A stretch of 64,000 nt of DNA. It comes from Alphaproteobacteria bacterium (GTDB lineage: Bacteria > Pseudomonadota > Alphaproteobacteria > JANSWW01). The notes beneath the pieces are model-generated. The model was not told where the DNA came from and did no database searches. It worked only from the letters and a program-made list of their open reading frames with translations. Of the stretch, positions 38,735 through 47,778 are shown piece by piece (the first letter of the stretch is position 1; the number at the start of each line of letters is the position of its first letter). A program made the translations under genes and the position numbers. The DNA is taken from positions 1-64,000 of the forward strand of contig JANSWW010000005.1 of assembly GCA_024743275.1 (NCBI GenBank). The letters run 5' to 3'.

Positions 38735-39028
38735 ATGACGACGACCCTGCGCCCCTTGCACGACCGTATCCTGGTCGAGCCGATGTCGGCGGACGAGAAG
38801 ACGGCCGGGGGAATCATCATCCCGGATACCGCCCAGGAGAAACCGCATCAGGGCAAGGTCGTGGCCGTCGGCAAGGGAACGACGACCCCGGACGGCGCCG
38901 TGGTCGCGCTGACCGTTCAGGCGGGCGACATGATCCTCTACGGCAAATACGCCGGGACCGAGGTGAAGGTCGACGGCAAGGACTACCTGATCATGCGGGA
39001 AAGCGACGTTCTCGGGATCGCGGGGTAA
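38735..39028 (+). CDS. groES: GroES-family co-chaperonin, no groEL adjacent
   Basis: 97 residues, full-length Cpn10: [22 protein letters not shown], the mobile loop region [16 protein letters not shown] and the C-terminal [15 protein letters not shown] 38735 is preceded by GAGGAG. Normally groES is followed by groEL; here an inositol-monophosphatase gene follows nine bases after the stop. The gene may be an orphan copy serving a chaperonin encoded elsewhere or a conditional second co-chaperonin. Confidence 0.93.
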   Translation: MTTTLRPLHDRILVEPMSADEKTAGGIIIPDTAQEKPHQGKVVAVGKGTTTPDGAVVALTVQAGDMILYGKYAGTEVKVDGKDYLIMRESDVLGIAG

Positions 39029-39036
39029 CCGTTTCC

Positions 39037-39870
39037 ATGTCGCTTCCTCTCGACAAGGTCGGCCCGTTGCTGCGCGAGGCCGCCGACCGGTATGTCATGC
39101 CGCGGTTCCGGAGTCTGGACGAGGGCGAGATCCGGGAAAAGGGGCCGAACGATCTGGTGACGGTCGCCGACGAGGAGGCGGAGGCCTTTCTGACGCCCCG
39201 GTTGGAGAACCTCATCCCGGGCTCTCTGGTGGTCGGGGAGGAGGCCGCGTCGGCCGATAGCGGCCTCCTGGACCGCTATGCCGGCGACGATCTCGTGTGG
39301 ACCATCGATCCGGTGGACGGGACCGCCAATTTCGCCAAGGGCAGCCCGAAATTCTGCATGATGGTGGCGTTGAGCCGGGGGGCCGAGCTGATCGGCGGTT
39401 GGATCTACGATCCGGCGGGCGGGCGTCTCTACCGCGCCGAGGCGGGCGCCGGCACCCTCCGGGAGGACGACGAGGGCGATGCGCGCCGGCTTGCCCCTTT
39501 GGCGCCGAGAGCGATGGCCCCCCATGGGATCATCAGCCTGAAATTCATGCCCCAGGAGATGCGACAGACCGTGCGCGAGCGGGCGGGCGCCCATGGCGGG
39601 GGCTATACGTCCGGCTGTGCCGGCCAGGATTACATCAAGCTGATCGAAGGCGGCATCGACTATGCGATCTACCGGCGCATCATGCCCTGGGACCATGCCG
39701 CGGGCGTCTTGCTGCACCAAGAGGTCGGCGGCTACGCGGCCTTCCGGCGCAGCGGCGCCTATACTCCGCGCATCCATCAGGAAACCCTGATCATCGCGCG
39801 GGACGAGGGGCTCTGGCAGGTCCTGTCGGAAGACCTTTTCGCCGATCTGCCCCTCGACGACGTCGCTTAG
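39037..39870 (+). CDS. inositol-monophosphatase-family phosphatase
   Basis: 277 residues of the lithium-sensitive phosphatase fold. Metal ligands are visible in VGEEAASAD, the signature WTIDPVDGTANFAKG near 86-100, and the C-terminal PWDHAAGVLLHQEVGG near 223. Members dephosphorylate inositol phosphate, histidinol phosphate or PAP; substrate cannot be decided. Its stop overlaps that of the convergent gene by four bases. Confidence 0.88.
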   Translation: MSLPLDKVGPLLREAADRYVMPRFRSLDEGEIREKGPNDLVTVADEEAEAFLTPRLENLIPGSLVVGEEAASADSGLLDRYAGDDLVWTIDPVDGTANFAKGSPKFCMMVALSRGAELIGGWIYDPAGGRLYRAEAGAGTLREDDEGDARRLAPLAPRAMAPHGIISLKFMPQEMRQTVRERAGAHGGGYTSGCAGQDYIKLIEGGIDYAIYRRIMPWDHAAGVLLHQEVGGYAAFRRSGAYTPRIHQETLIIARDEGLWQVLSEDLFADLPLDDVA

Positions 39871-40520
39871 GTGTTCGGAAGAGCGACGCCCAGCCTCCAG
39901 AGGAGCTGGTCGAAACGGTCCTGGCCGTAGAACGGTTCGCCATTGTGGACGAAGAGCGGCACGCCCCAATGACCGCCCGTGAGCATGGCTTCATTGTTCG
40001 CCATTTCCTGGTTGCGTAACCGGACCGCGTTGTCGCGATACCGGGATTCGAGGCTGGCAAAGTCATAGCCGGCCGCTTCCGTCACGCGTTGCACATGACC
40101 GCCCTGGTGCCAGCCCGGGGTCTCGCCACTCCAAATGAGTCGCATTATCGCACCATAGAGAGGAAGGGCGCCGCGCTCGGTCTCCGCCGCCGCCATGAGC
40201 AAGCCCATAAGTCGATCGATATGCGGTTGATCCTCCGACGCGATCCATATCGAACCGGGTTCGAACAATACCGGACTGGGGTCAGGGTCCTTAAACGGAA
40301 TCCCCAAGAATTGGGCGGTCCTGGCCGCATCGAGCGTAAAGTAGTTCTGCTCCATCATGGAGCGGTCGAAATAGGCCTTTTGGTTCCTCAGGACGCCCGG
40401 GGAGACCGGACGGAAGTTGATCTCGACCTCGGGGTGATCGGCAAGACGGGCAAGACGTGGAATAACCAAATAGCAATACACGCTCATCACGGAAAGGAAT
40501 GCGTCCACAGTCTTTATCAT
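39867..40520 (-). CDS. DsbA-like/2-hydroxychromene-2-carboxylate isomerase-family protein
   Basis: 217 residues with the thioredoxin/kappa-GST fold. The N-terminal active site reads DAFLSVMSVYCYLVIPRL, i.e. a serine-tyrosine-cysteine context without CxxC, as in HCCA isomerases rather than disulfide oxidases. The C-terminal cis-Pro region is GGHWGVPLFVHNGEPFYGQDR. Probably glutathione-dependent isomerase or transferase; substrate unknown. Its start overlaps the mazG stop by four bases (ATGA), so it is cotranslated with mazG. Confidence 0.8.
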   Translation of the reverse strand: MIKTVDAFLSVMSVYCYLVIPRLARLADHPEVEINFRPVSPGVLRNQKAYFDRSMMEQNYFTLDAARTAQFLGIPFKDPDPSPVLFEPGSIWIASEDQPHIDRLMGLLMAAAETERGALPLYGAIMRLIWSGETPGWHQGGHVQRVTEAAGYDFASLESRYRDNAVRLRNQEMANNEAMLTGGHWGVPLFVHNGEPFYGQDRFDQLLWRLGVALPNT

Positions 40521-41368
40521 CCGCCTTTTCCCTTTTCCGTCACCTTGACCTCGTTCCACAGGGCGTCATAGGTCGCGAGGTCGCCGACCGGCGCGATCCC
40601 GCGGTCCCGGGCGAGGGCCTCCATGGCCCGGAAGCGGCGTTCGAACTTGGCGTTCGCCTTGCGAAGCGCGGTTTCCGGATCGACCTTGAAGTGGCGCGCC
40701 CAGTTCGCGATCACGAACAGCACATCGCCGATTTCTTCCTCGAGCTTCGCGAAATCGCCGGTCCCGGCTTCGGCGGTCACCTCGTCGATCTCTTCCTTGA
40801 TCTTGCCGACCACATCGCCGGCATTATCCCAATCGAAGCCGACCCTTGCCGCCCGTTTCTGCAGCTTTTCCGCCCGGGTGAGGGCGGGGAAACCGCTGCC
40901 GACACCGTCCAGGGCCGAGGAGGGGACGTTATCGGAGGCCTTCTCCGCCCGTTCCGCCGCCTTGATCTCCTCCCAGGTGATGCGGACGGCGTCGCCGGTA
41001 TCGGCGTCCCCGTCGCCGAAGACATGGGGATGGCGGCGCACCATCTTGTCCGAAATCGCGGTCGCCACATCGTCAAAGGCGAAACTGCCTTCCTCGCGGG
41101 CCATCTGGGCATGGAAGACGACCTGCAACAGAAGATCGCCCAGTTCGTCCTTCAACGCCTCCCGGTCGCCGGAGCGGATCGCGTCGTCGACCTCATACGC
41201 CTCTTCGATCGTGTAGGGGGCGATCGTCTCGAAACTCTGCTCTCGGTCCCAGGGGCAGCCACCGGGCGCCCGCAACCGCTCCATGATCTCAAGAAGCCGG
41301 TCGATCGGGCGTTGCCGGGCGGTGTCTTCGGGCGGGCATTCGGGCGGGCGGTTGTGAGGCTGGTCCAT
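40517..41368 (-). CDS. mazG: nucleoside triphosphate pyrophosphohydrolase
   Basis: Housekeeping of nucleotide pools; hydrolyses (d)NTPs to monophosphates. 283 residues with two MazG repeats. The metal-binding EExxE-type motifs show in IEEAYEVDDAI with KDELGDLLLQVVFH, and again in IKEEIDEV with LEEEIGDVLFVIANWARH. The CPWDREQSFETIAPY signature is intact. The promoter must lie in the 262-base gap upstream. Confidence 0.95.
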   Translation of the reverse strand: MDQPHNRPPECPPEDTARQRPIDRLLEIMERLRAPGGCPWDREQSFETIAPYTIEEAYEVDDAIRSGDREALKDELGDLLLQVVFHAQMAREEGSFAFDDVATAISDKMVRRHPHVFGDGDADTGDAVRITWEEIKAAERAEKASDNVPSSALDGVGSGFPALTRAEKLQKRAARVGFDWDNAGDVVGKIKEEIDEVTAEAGTGDFAKLEEEIGDVLFVIANWARHFKVDPETALRKANAKFERRFRAMEALARDRGIAPVGDLATYDALWNEVKVTEKGKGG

Positions 41369-41552
41369 GGGACACCTGGGAAGTTCCGGTGGGAATGACC
41401 CGAGGAAGGGGCATGCGGCCCAAGGATCACGCGCTCGGGTAAGCCGTCAAGACCGCCGATGGCGGCATTGGCTTCGAGGCTCTAAAGGTAGATGTCGCGC
41501 GACCATCGGAACGCGTCATGTGGGGGACGTCTTTCCAATAATCCAGTTATCG

Positions 41553-41568
41553 CATAATGTATATTATG
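41553..41568. promoter_or_regulatory. AT-rich palindrome upstream of mazG
   Basis: cataatgtatattatg has perfect 6-base arms (CATAAT / ATTATG) around GTAT and is AT-rich in GC-rich surroundings. It lies in the 262-base gap between mazG and the arsC-like gene, 185 bases from the mazG start. It may be an operator or promoter element; the rest of the gap shows nothing recognisable. Confidence 0.35.
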
Positions 41569-41630
41569 GGAAATAATTGTCATGGACAAATCAGTGAGTT
41601 AGCGGTCCATCGGCAGCGCCGTGACTGCGG

Positions 41631-42170
41631 TCAGTCTCGGCTGGAGGCGCCGATCGCGTCGAGCTGGGTCTGGATGGTGCCCTTATTGAGCCTATCGAGC
41701 GGCAAATTCACGAAGATGTCGATCCGGGTCCTCAGCATGCGATAGGCGTCGGCGACCGCCAGACGTTTTTCCGCCTCGGTGCCCTCCACCTTGGCCGGGT
41801 CCGGGATCGGCCAATGGGCCTGCATCGGATGGCCCGGCCAGGACGGACAAGTCTCGCCTTTCGCCGTGTCGCAGACGGTGAAGACATAGTCGAACGGGTC
41901 CGCCTTGCCGTCTTCGAACTCGTCCCAACTCTTGGAGCGCAGACCATCCAGGGTGAAGTTCTCCTTTCTCAGGAGATCGGCGGTCAGTGGATCGATTTCG
42001 CCGCGGGGATGGCTCCCGCCGCTCTGGGCCTCGAATTTCCCCTGGCCCAGGCGTTTCATCAAGGCTTCCGCCATGATGCTGCGGGAGGCATTGCCGTGAC
42101 ACAGGAAAAGGATACGGGTCGGCCTTTGCGGGGATTGGGAAGCGGGCACGGCGGTATCGGTGTCAGCCAT
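41631..42170 (-). CDS. arsenate reductase ArsC-like (LMW-PTPase family)
   Basis: 179 residues of the low-molecular-weight phosphotyrosine-phosphatase fold. The P-loop is CHGNASRS (C24 nucleophile, R30), preceded by RILFL; ArsC-type redox cysteines are suggested by VFTVCDTAKGETCPSWPGHP. It most resembles thioredoxin-coupled arsenate reductases, but no arsR, acr3 or arsB accompanies it, so a tyrosine-phosphatase role is possible. Transcribed alone, with 120 bases upstream. Confidence 0.8.
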   Translation of the reverse strand: MADTDTAVPASQSPQRPTRILFLCHGNASRSIMAEALMKRLGQGKFEAQSGGSHPRGEIDPLTADLLRKENFTLDGLRSKSWDEFEDGKADPFDYVFTVCDTAKGETCPSWPGHPMQAHWPIPDPAKVEGTEAEKRLAVADAYRMLRTRIDIFVNLPLDRLNKGTIQTQLDAIGASSRD

Positions 42171-42290
42171 GATCTCACTCCGGTTTTGCGATGCATCCGC
42201 AATCGCGTCGTCGCGATCCCCGGTCTTTTACAAAATCCCGCACATCGACAATGTGAAATTTCGGTGAAATCAAACGGTCACTTATTGGCG

Positions 42291-42821
42291 TTAGTGTTGC
42301 TCGTCCTCGCCATGACCGATCTTGCCCTCGCCACGGACATAGATCTGGGTATCCGTCCGGTGCAGCGCGTAGCCCCCCTTGCTGCCGTCGGCCTTTTCGA
42401 AACCGAACTTCTCATAAAGCGGCACATTGTCGGCGCCGCACATCAGCAGCCAGCGTCGGAGCCCCTGACAGTCCGGATGATCGAAGATCGTCTGGAAGAA
42501 CCACCCACCGAGCCCTTTTCCCCTGTACCGGGCCAAAATGAAGACGTCGCCGAGATAGGCGAAGGTCGCGTAATCGGTCACCAGACGGGCATAGCCGACT
42601 GTCTCGCCGGCCGGGTTCAGAAGGCCGAAATTCAACGACCCGGCAACCATCAATCGAATGGTCTCCAGGGGCATTTTGGTGGTCTGTCGGCTCTCGTCGA
42701 ACCAGGCATGAAGGACGGTGAGATCGATGCGCGCCGGATCGGTGGTGACGGTGAAGCCGTCTCTGGTCCAGTCCCGATGTCCGCCCGGCGGGAGATTGCG
42801 AATATGGGCGTCGCCGGTCAT
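42291..42821 (-). CDS. GNAT-family N-acetyltransferase
   Basis: 176 residues. Acetyl-CoA site is visible as VFILARYRGKGLGGWFFQTI near 115-134, with the preceding GYARLVTDYATFAYLGDV strand, and the C-terminal NVPLYEKFGF. Substrate unknown. Start overlaps the stop of the upstream MBL gene by four bases (ATGA at 42818-42821), so it is coupled to it and to tatD. Confidence 0.85.
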   Translation of the reverse strand: MTGDAHIRNLPPGGHRDWTRDGFTVTTDPARIDLTVLHAWFDESRQTTKMPLETIRLMVAGSLNFGLLNPAGETVGYARLVTDYATFAYLGDVFILARYRGKGLGGWFFQTIFDHPDCQGLRRWLLMCGADNVPLYEKFGFEKADGSKGGYALHRTDTQIYVRGEGKIGHGEDEQH

Positions 42822-43627
42822 GGCTTGTGTCCCTTGAAGACGTCGATCAGGAGGCCGTCCTGGCCGGGCTCGACGCCGTCCGGGCACTTCTCCGCCCAGC
42901 GCCGGTAGTCGACATGCTGGTTCATATGGGTGAACACCGTCCGTCGCGGTTTGACCCGGTCGATCCATGTCATGACCCGGTCGAAATGGGCATGGGTCGG
43001 ATGCGGCGCCTCGCGGAGGCAGTCCACCACCCAGCAATCGATTCCCGCCAGCACCGCGAAGGCCTCTTCCGAAAGGTTCACCACATCGGTCGAATAGGCG
43101 AAGTCGCCGATGCGGAAACCCAGGGAGTTGGAGTAGCCATGATCCTGTTCGAAGGGGGTGACCATCAGGTCGCCCACCGTGAACGGTCCGTCGATCAAAT
43201 GGGCGCTCAGACAGGGCTTGTAGAAATTCCCCTCGCTCCGCAGCGGTTCGAAGACATAACCGAAACTGTTGGTGAGCCGCCGATGGGTCGGTTCGTCCAT
43301 ATAGGCGTCGATCCAGGCCCTTTGGGCGTAGTTGAGCCCCCTCACCTCGTCGATGCCATGGGTATGGTCGGCATGGCCGTGGGTGTAGAGGATCGCGTCG
43401 ATCCGGTCGATACCGTTGGCGATCAGTTGCTGGCGAAGATCCGGGCCGGTATCGATCAGAACCCGGGTGGTGGCGCTTTCCACCGTGATGGAGGGCCGAA
43501 GCCGGTGATTACGGGGATCCGCCGGGTCTGCCTCGCCCCAGATCCCCTTGCCGTCGGGGCCGCCGATCACCGGGACCCCCATGGACGAGCCGCAACCGAG
43601 CATCCTCACCCGCAAGGCCGGTTCCAT
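42818..43627 (-). CDS. MBL-fold phosphoesterase (PhnP-like)
   Basis: 269 residues of the metallo-beta-lactamase fold. The zinc motif is THGHADHTHG (H83, H85, D87, H88), with a distal HAHFDRVM and a C-terminal FTHMNQHVDYRRW. The layout matches PhnP-type phosphoribosyl cyclic phosphodiesterases that in alphaproteobacteria follow tatD. The exact substrate is not determined here. It starts on the last base of the tatD stop. Confidence 0.87.
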   Translation of the reverse strand: MEPALRVRMLGCGSSMGVPVIGGPDGKGIWGEADPADPRNHRLRPSITVESATTRVLIDTGPDLRQQLIANGIDRIDAILYTHGHADHTHGIDEVRGLNYAQRAWIDAYMDEPTHRRLTNSFGYVFEPLRSEGNFYKPCLSAHLIDGPFTVGDLMVTPFEQDHGYSNSLGFRIGDFAYSTDVVNLSEEAFAVLAGIDCWVVDCLREAPHPTHAHFDRVMTWIDRVKPRRTVFTHMNQHVDYRRWAEKCPDGVEPGQDGLLIDVFKGHKP

Positions 43628-44415
43628 CAGGCGGCGATCCCCGGCGTCTTGGAGAACAGGTTGAAGAAGTTCTCCGTCGATTGCCGGCCGAAGGTCTCCG
43701 TATCCATCCCCACCACCTCGGCCACCTTCTCGGCGGTGAAGGCGACATAGGCCGGTTCGTTGCGCTTGCCCCGCTTCGGCACGGGGGCCAGATAGGGCGC
43801 GTCCGTCTCGACCAGAATTCGGTCCCGGGGCAGATCCCGGACGATGTCCCTGAGGGATTCCGACTTCTTGAAGGTGACGATACCGGAAAGCGACACGGAC
43901 ATTCCGATTTTCACAGCGCGTTCAGCGAGTTGCCGGCCGGAGCTAAAGCAGTGCAGGAGGCCCGGGAACGGCCCCTTTTCATATTCCTCCTCCAGAATGG
44001 CGGCGGTGTCCTCGTCGGCGTCCCTGGTGTGGACGATGATCGGCAGGCCGGTGCGGCGGGCAGCCTCGATATGAACCCGAAAGCCTTTCGCCTGCGCCTC
44101 CCGGGAGCTGTGCTGATAGAAATAGTCCAGCCCCGCCTCCCCGATGCCAACCACCTTGGGATGATCGGCGAGCCGGCACAGCTCGTCGGCGGTCACTTCG
44201 GGTTCGCTGCCGGCATGGTGGGGGTGAATGCCGACCGAACAGTAGACGTCGTCATACCGCTCGGCGATGGCGCGCACCCGCTCGAACTGGGTGATCTTGG
44301 TGCTGATGGTCACCATCCGGGCAAGGCCGGCATTCCGGGCCCGGGCGACGATGTCGTCCAGTTCCTCGGCGAAATCCGGGAAATCGAGATGGCAGTGGCT
44401 GTCGACGAGGACCAT
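43627..44415 (-). CDS. tatD: TatD-family metal-dependent hydrolase
   Basis: 262 residues with all TatD landmarks: DSHCHLDFP (H7, H9), SVGIHPHHA, GEAGLDYFY, HTRDADED, LHCFSSG and VETDAPYLAP. TatD proteins are Mg-dependent DNases; in this gene order (metG-tatD-MBL) a role in nucleic acid or tRNA end turnover is usual. It starts three bases after metG. Confidence 0.93.
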   Translation of the reverse strand: MVLVDSHCHLDFPDFAEELDDIVARARNAGLARMVTISTKITQFERVRAIAERYDDVYCSVGIHPHHAGSEPEVTADELCRLADHPKVVGIGEAGLDYFYQHSSREAQAKGFRVHIEAARRTGLPIIVHTRDADEDTAAILEEEYEKGPFPGLLHCFSSGRQLAERAVKIGMSVSLSGIVTFKKSESLRDIVRDLPRDRILVETDAPYLAPVPKRGKRNEPAYVAFTAEKVAEVVGMDTETFGRQSTENFFNLFSKTPGIAA

Positions 44416-44418
44416 GGG

Positions 44419-45963
44419 TCAGGCCTTCTCCCCGTCTGTTTCCGGTTCGATCCAACGCGGGAACACGCCCTGTGGCTTGGGCAGCGCCGTCCCGGCCGCG
44501 ACCGCCCCCTCCGGCGCGATCCGGTCGAAGCCGCGTTCGTCGACCGGCACCGCCAATTGATCTAGCAGCTTCGCCGCCCCGTCAGGGACCACGGGCTGGA
44601 CCAGCAGGGCGACCACCCGGATCACCTCGGCCAGGGTGCCGAGGACCGTCGCCATCCGCTCCGGATCGGTCTTCTTCAGCTTCCAGGGCTCCTGATGGTC
44701 GACATAGCGGTTCGCCTCCCCCACCACATGCCAGATCGTTTCCAGGGCCTTGTGGAAGGCCTGTCGGTCGACCTCGGTGCGGGTTGCGGCCAGCAGGCCA
44801 TAAGCCTGGTCCAAGAGGGTCTGGTCGTCCTCGGTCGCCGGGCCGCGGGCCGGCATTTCGCCGCCGCAGTTCTTCGCCACCATGGACAGGACGCGCTGGG
44901 CCAGATTGCCGAGATCGTTGGCCAGGTCGGTGTTCATCCGCTTGACCATGGCGTGATGGCTGAAATCGCTGTCCTGGCCATAGGGGACCTCCCGCATCAG
45001 GAAATAGCGGACCTGATCGAGACCGTATTTCTCCTTGAGATCGATGGGGTCGATCACATTGCCGAGGGATTTGGAGATCTTCTGGCCCTCATTGGTCCAC
45101 CAGCCCCCGGCGAAGACCCGTTTCGGCGGCTCGAGGCCGGCCGCCATCAGGAAGGCCGGCCAATAAACGGCATGGAAGCGCAGGATATCCTTGCCGATGA
45201 AATGGACGTCCGCGGGCCAGTATTTCTTGTACGCCTCGTTCTCCGTGTCCGGATAGCCGACGGCGGTGATGTAGTTGGTCAGCGCGTCGAGCCAGACATA
45301 GAAGATATGCTGGTCGTCGTCCGGAACCGGGATGCCCCATTTGAAGGTCGTGCGCGACACCGACAGGTCGTGCAGGCCGCCCTTGACGAAAGACTTCACC
45401 TCGTTGAGCCGGGTCTTGGGCAGAACGAAATCCGGGTTGGCCTCGTAGAACTCCATAAGCCGGTCGCCCCAGGCGGAAAGCCGGAAGAAGTAGCTCGGTT
45501 CTTCGACCCATTCCACATCGGCGCCGGTTGGGGCCTTGCCGTCGACCAGCTCGCTTTCCGTATAGAACGCCTCGTCGCGCACGGCGTACCAACCGGCGTA
45601 TTTGCCGAGATAGATCTCGCCCCTTTCCTTCAGAACGCCCCAGAGGTGCTGACAGGCCTTCCTGTGCCGTTCCTCCGTGGTCCGGATGAAATCGTCGTTG
45701 CTGTAGCCCATGACCGCGCTGAGATCGCGGAAATTCTGGGAGACCTGATCGGTCAGATCCTGCGGGGCCACCCCCCGCTTTTCGGCTGCCTGTTCGATCT
45801 TCTGACCGTGCTCGTCGGTCCCGGTGAGGAACATCACGTCAAAGCCGTCGAGCCGCTTGTAGCGCGCCATCACATCGGCGGCGAGGCTGGTATAGGCATG
45901 CCCGATATGGGGCTTGTCGTTGACGTAATAGATCGGGGTCGTGACATAGCAGGTCGGCTGCAT
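44419..45963 (-). CDS. metG: methionyl-tRNA synthetase
   Basis: Class I synthetase, 514 residues. HIGH (H19-H22 in DKPHIGHAYTS) and the KMSKS loop as KISKS near 295. It is the short form lacking both the zinc knuckle cysteines and the C-terminal tRNA-binding domain, as usual in alphaproteobacteria. ATG 45963 has GGAAAG upstream; an in-frame GTG 15 bases earlier is less likely. Confidence 0.97.
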   Translation of the reverse strand: MQPTCYVTTPIYYVNDKPHIGHAYTSLAADVMARYKRLDGFDVMFLTGTDEHGQKIEQAAEKRGVAPQDLTDQVSQNFRDLSAVMGYSNDDFIRTTEERHRKACQHLWGVLKERGEIYLGKYAGWYAVRDEAFYTESELVDGKAPTGADVEWVEEPSYFFRLSAWGDRLMEFYEANPDFVLPKTRLNEVKSFVKGGLHDLSVSRTTFKWGIPVPDDDQHIFYVWLDALTNYITAVGYPDTENEAYKKYWPADVHFIGKDILRFHAVYWPAFLMAAGLEPPKRVFAGGWWTNEGQKISKSLGNVIDPIDLKEKYGLDQVRYFLMREVPYGQDSDFSHHAMVKRMNTDLANDLGNLAQRVLSMVAKNCGGEMPARGPATEDDQTLLDQAYGLLAATRTEVDRQAFHKALETIWHVVGEANRYVDHQEPWKLKKTDPERMATVLGTLAEVIRVVALLVQPVVPDGAAKLLDQLAVPVDERGFDRIAPEGAVAAGTALPKPQGVFPRWIEPETDGEKA

Positions 45964-46015
45964 GGGGTGTCTTTCCAAACGGGCTGTTCAATCGGAAGCG
46001 CCGCACGCGACAGGC

Positions 46016-47131
46016 TCAAGCGGCCATTTCGCCGGGCATCAGGGCCAGGATCGCGGTCAACACGGTCTGCCTTTTGTCCAGATTGACGGCCAAGGTGCGG
46101 GCTTCCAAACGTCGCGTGTTCTCCCATAGCGCCAACCAGCGTTCAAGGCCGTGTATCCCCGAAAGGCGGGTGAAGATCGCCTCTTCCTCGCGCAGATAGG
46201 TCACAGGCGGCTCCCCCGTGGCGGCGTGACGGGTGAGCCGGGCGAGGAAGCCGGCCAAAAGGGTCATGATCGCCTGGAATCGCAACTCCGCCTCCGGCCC
46301 CTGCCCCACCCGGTCCGCGAAGAGATGGGCGGCCCGCAGATCCAGGGCCGGCAGCGTCGAAAGCAGCTTGACCAGATCGACATAGAGCGTCGCCCCGCCG
46401 GCCTGCGCGAGGTCGAGGGCCTTGCCGGCGCTGCCATCGGACAGGGCCGCGAGCAGCAGGCGCTCCGACTCGTCCTCCTCCACCAGATGTTTGGCCAGGA
46501 GCCCATCGACGATGCCGGCCGGGAGGGGGCCGACCTCGAGCCGGCGGCAGCGCGACCGGATCGTCGGCAAGAGCCGGCCCGGCGCGTGGCTTACCAGAAG
46601 CATCAGACTGCGCGGCGGCGGTTCCTCAAGGACCTTGAGGATGGCGTTGGCCGCGTTGCGGTTCATCTCGTCCACGGAGTCGACAAGGACGATCTTCCAG
46701 CCATCGGCGGTCCGGCGGAGGAATTCGACCGCCTGGCGGACCCGGTCGACCGGAATGGCCGATTCCAGCTTCTTGGTCTTGTCGTTGATGCGCCGCTCGA
46801 CGACGAAGAGATTGGGATGACTGCCCGCCGCGACCTTGAGGACGGCCGGATCTTCCGGGCCGACGGTGATCGACGGGGCGCCCGGTTCGCCGAACATGTC
46901 CGGCTCCCCGGCTGAAATCCCGTCCGACAACACCGCCTTCGCGAGATGATAGGCCAGTGTCGCCTTGCCCACGCCCTGTTGCCCGCAGATCAGCCAGGCA
47001 TGATGCATGCGCCCTGACGTCCAGGCCTCGGCGAAGCGCCGGAGGGCGTCTTCATGGCCGAGCACGGTCTCCGCCCGGCGGGGATGGGCGCTGTCGTCGA
47101 CCGGCTCCGGAGCGGCTGGGGCGCGGGCCAT
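46016..47131 (-). CDS. holB: DNA polymerase III subunit delta'
   Basis: Clamp-loader subunit, 371 residues. P-loop CGQQGVGKATLAYHLAKAV (G50-K56), the DEMNRNAANAILKVLEEPP Walker-B/sensor region and the SRC motif in TIRSRCRRLEV. The usual zinc cysteines between P-loop and Walker B are missing, which is common in alphaproteobacteria. ATG 47131 begins two bases after the tmk stop, so tmk-holB are coupled; metG follows 52 bases on. Confidence 0.94.
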   Translation of the reverse strand: MARAPAAPEPVDDSAHPRRAETVLGHEDALRRFAEAWTSGRMHHAWLICGQQGVGKATLAYHLAKAVLSDGISAGEPDMFGEPGAPSITVGPEDPAVLKVAAGSHPNLFVVERRINDKTKKLESAIPVDRVRQAVEFLRRTADGWKIVLVDSVDEMNRNAANAILKVLEEPPPRSLMLLVSHAPGRLLPTIRSRCRRLEVGPLPAGIVDGLLAKHLVEEDESERLLLAALSDGSAGKALDLAQAGGATLYVDLVKLLSTLPALDLRAAHLFADRVGQGPEAELRFQAIMTLLAGFLARLTRHAATGEPPVTYLREEEAIFTRLSGIHGLERWLALWENTRRLEARTLAVNLDKRQTVLTAILALMPGEMAA

Positions 47132-47133
47132 GC

Positions 47134-47778
47134 TCAATGGCCTCCGAGAAGCCGGTCTTCTACCGTCCGCCGGATAGCCTCGGCCACACTGTCGATATCG
47201 CGGGTCGCGTCAATCACGGCACAGCGCTCCGGTTCATGGCGGGCGATATCGAGAAAGCCGGCACGCAGACGCTCGTGGAAGGCGAAGCTCTTGCGCTCGA
47301 AACGGTCCTGCCCGTCATGATCCCGACCAAGGGCCCGCTCCAGTCCGGTCTCCACCGGCAGATCGAGAATAAGGGTGAGGTCCGGTGCCCGCCCCTCGGT
47401 CGCCATGTGCTGCAACGTGGAAACCGTCTCGCGGGTCAGACCGCCGGCATAGGCCTGATAGGCCATGGTGCTGTCGCCGAACCGGTCGCACAGCACCCAT
47501 CGGCCCTCATCGAGCGCCGGCCGCACGGTCTTGACCATGTGATCCCGGCGGTCGGCCGCGAACAGGAAGGCCTCGGTCATGGCGTCCCAGCGGCCGGGAT
47601 CCCCGGTCACCAACAACCGCCGGATCGGTCCCTGTTTGTCGCCTCCGCCCGGCTCGAAGGTCGTCTTGACCGGAATGGACTTTTGTTCAAGAAACGCGCG
47701 TAATAGCTTGATTTGAGTGGATTTACCCGCCCCTTCCCCACCTTCGAGCGTGATGAAGCGCCCGGGAATGGGGCTCAC
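47134..47778 (-). CDS. tmk: thymidylate kinase
   Basis: dTMP to dTDP, 214 residues. P-loop LEGGEGAGKSTQ (G13-K19), DRFGDSTMAYQAYAGGL with the DR(Y/F) motif and LILDLPVETGLERAL with LID arginines. Four-base overlap with the carboxypeptidase gene upstream (ATGA). Confidence 0.96.
   Translation of the reverse strand: MSPIPGRFITLEGGEGAGKSTQIKLLRAFLEQKSIPVKTTFEPGGGDKQGPIRRLLVTGDPGRWDAMTEAFLFAADRRDHMVKTVRPALDEGRWVLCDRFGDSTMAYQAYAGGLTRETVSTLQHMATEGRAPDLTLILDLPVETGLERALGRDHDGQDRFERKSFAFHERLRAGFLDIARHEPERCAVIDATRDIDSVAEAIRRTVEDRLLGGH

Noticed and set aside
38678..38735. CIRCE element or heat-shock (sigma-32) promoter before groES
   Set aside because: No TTAGCACTC-N9-GAGTGCTAA dyad and no CTTGAA/CCCCAT pair; only a sigma-70-type promoter is visible.
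41631..42170. Arsenic-resistance operon
   Set aside because: Only the LMW-phosphatase-fold protein is present; no arsR, arsB/acr3 or arsH around it.
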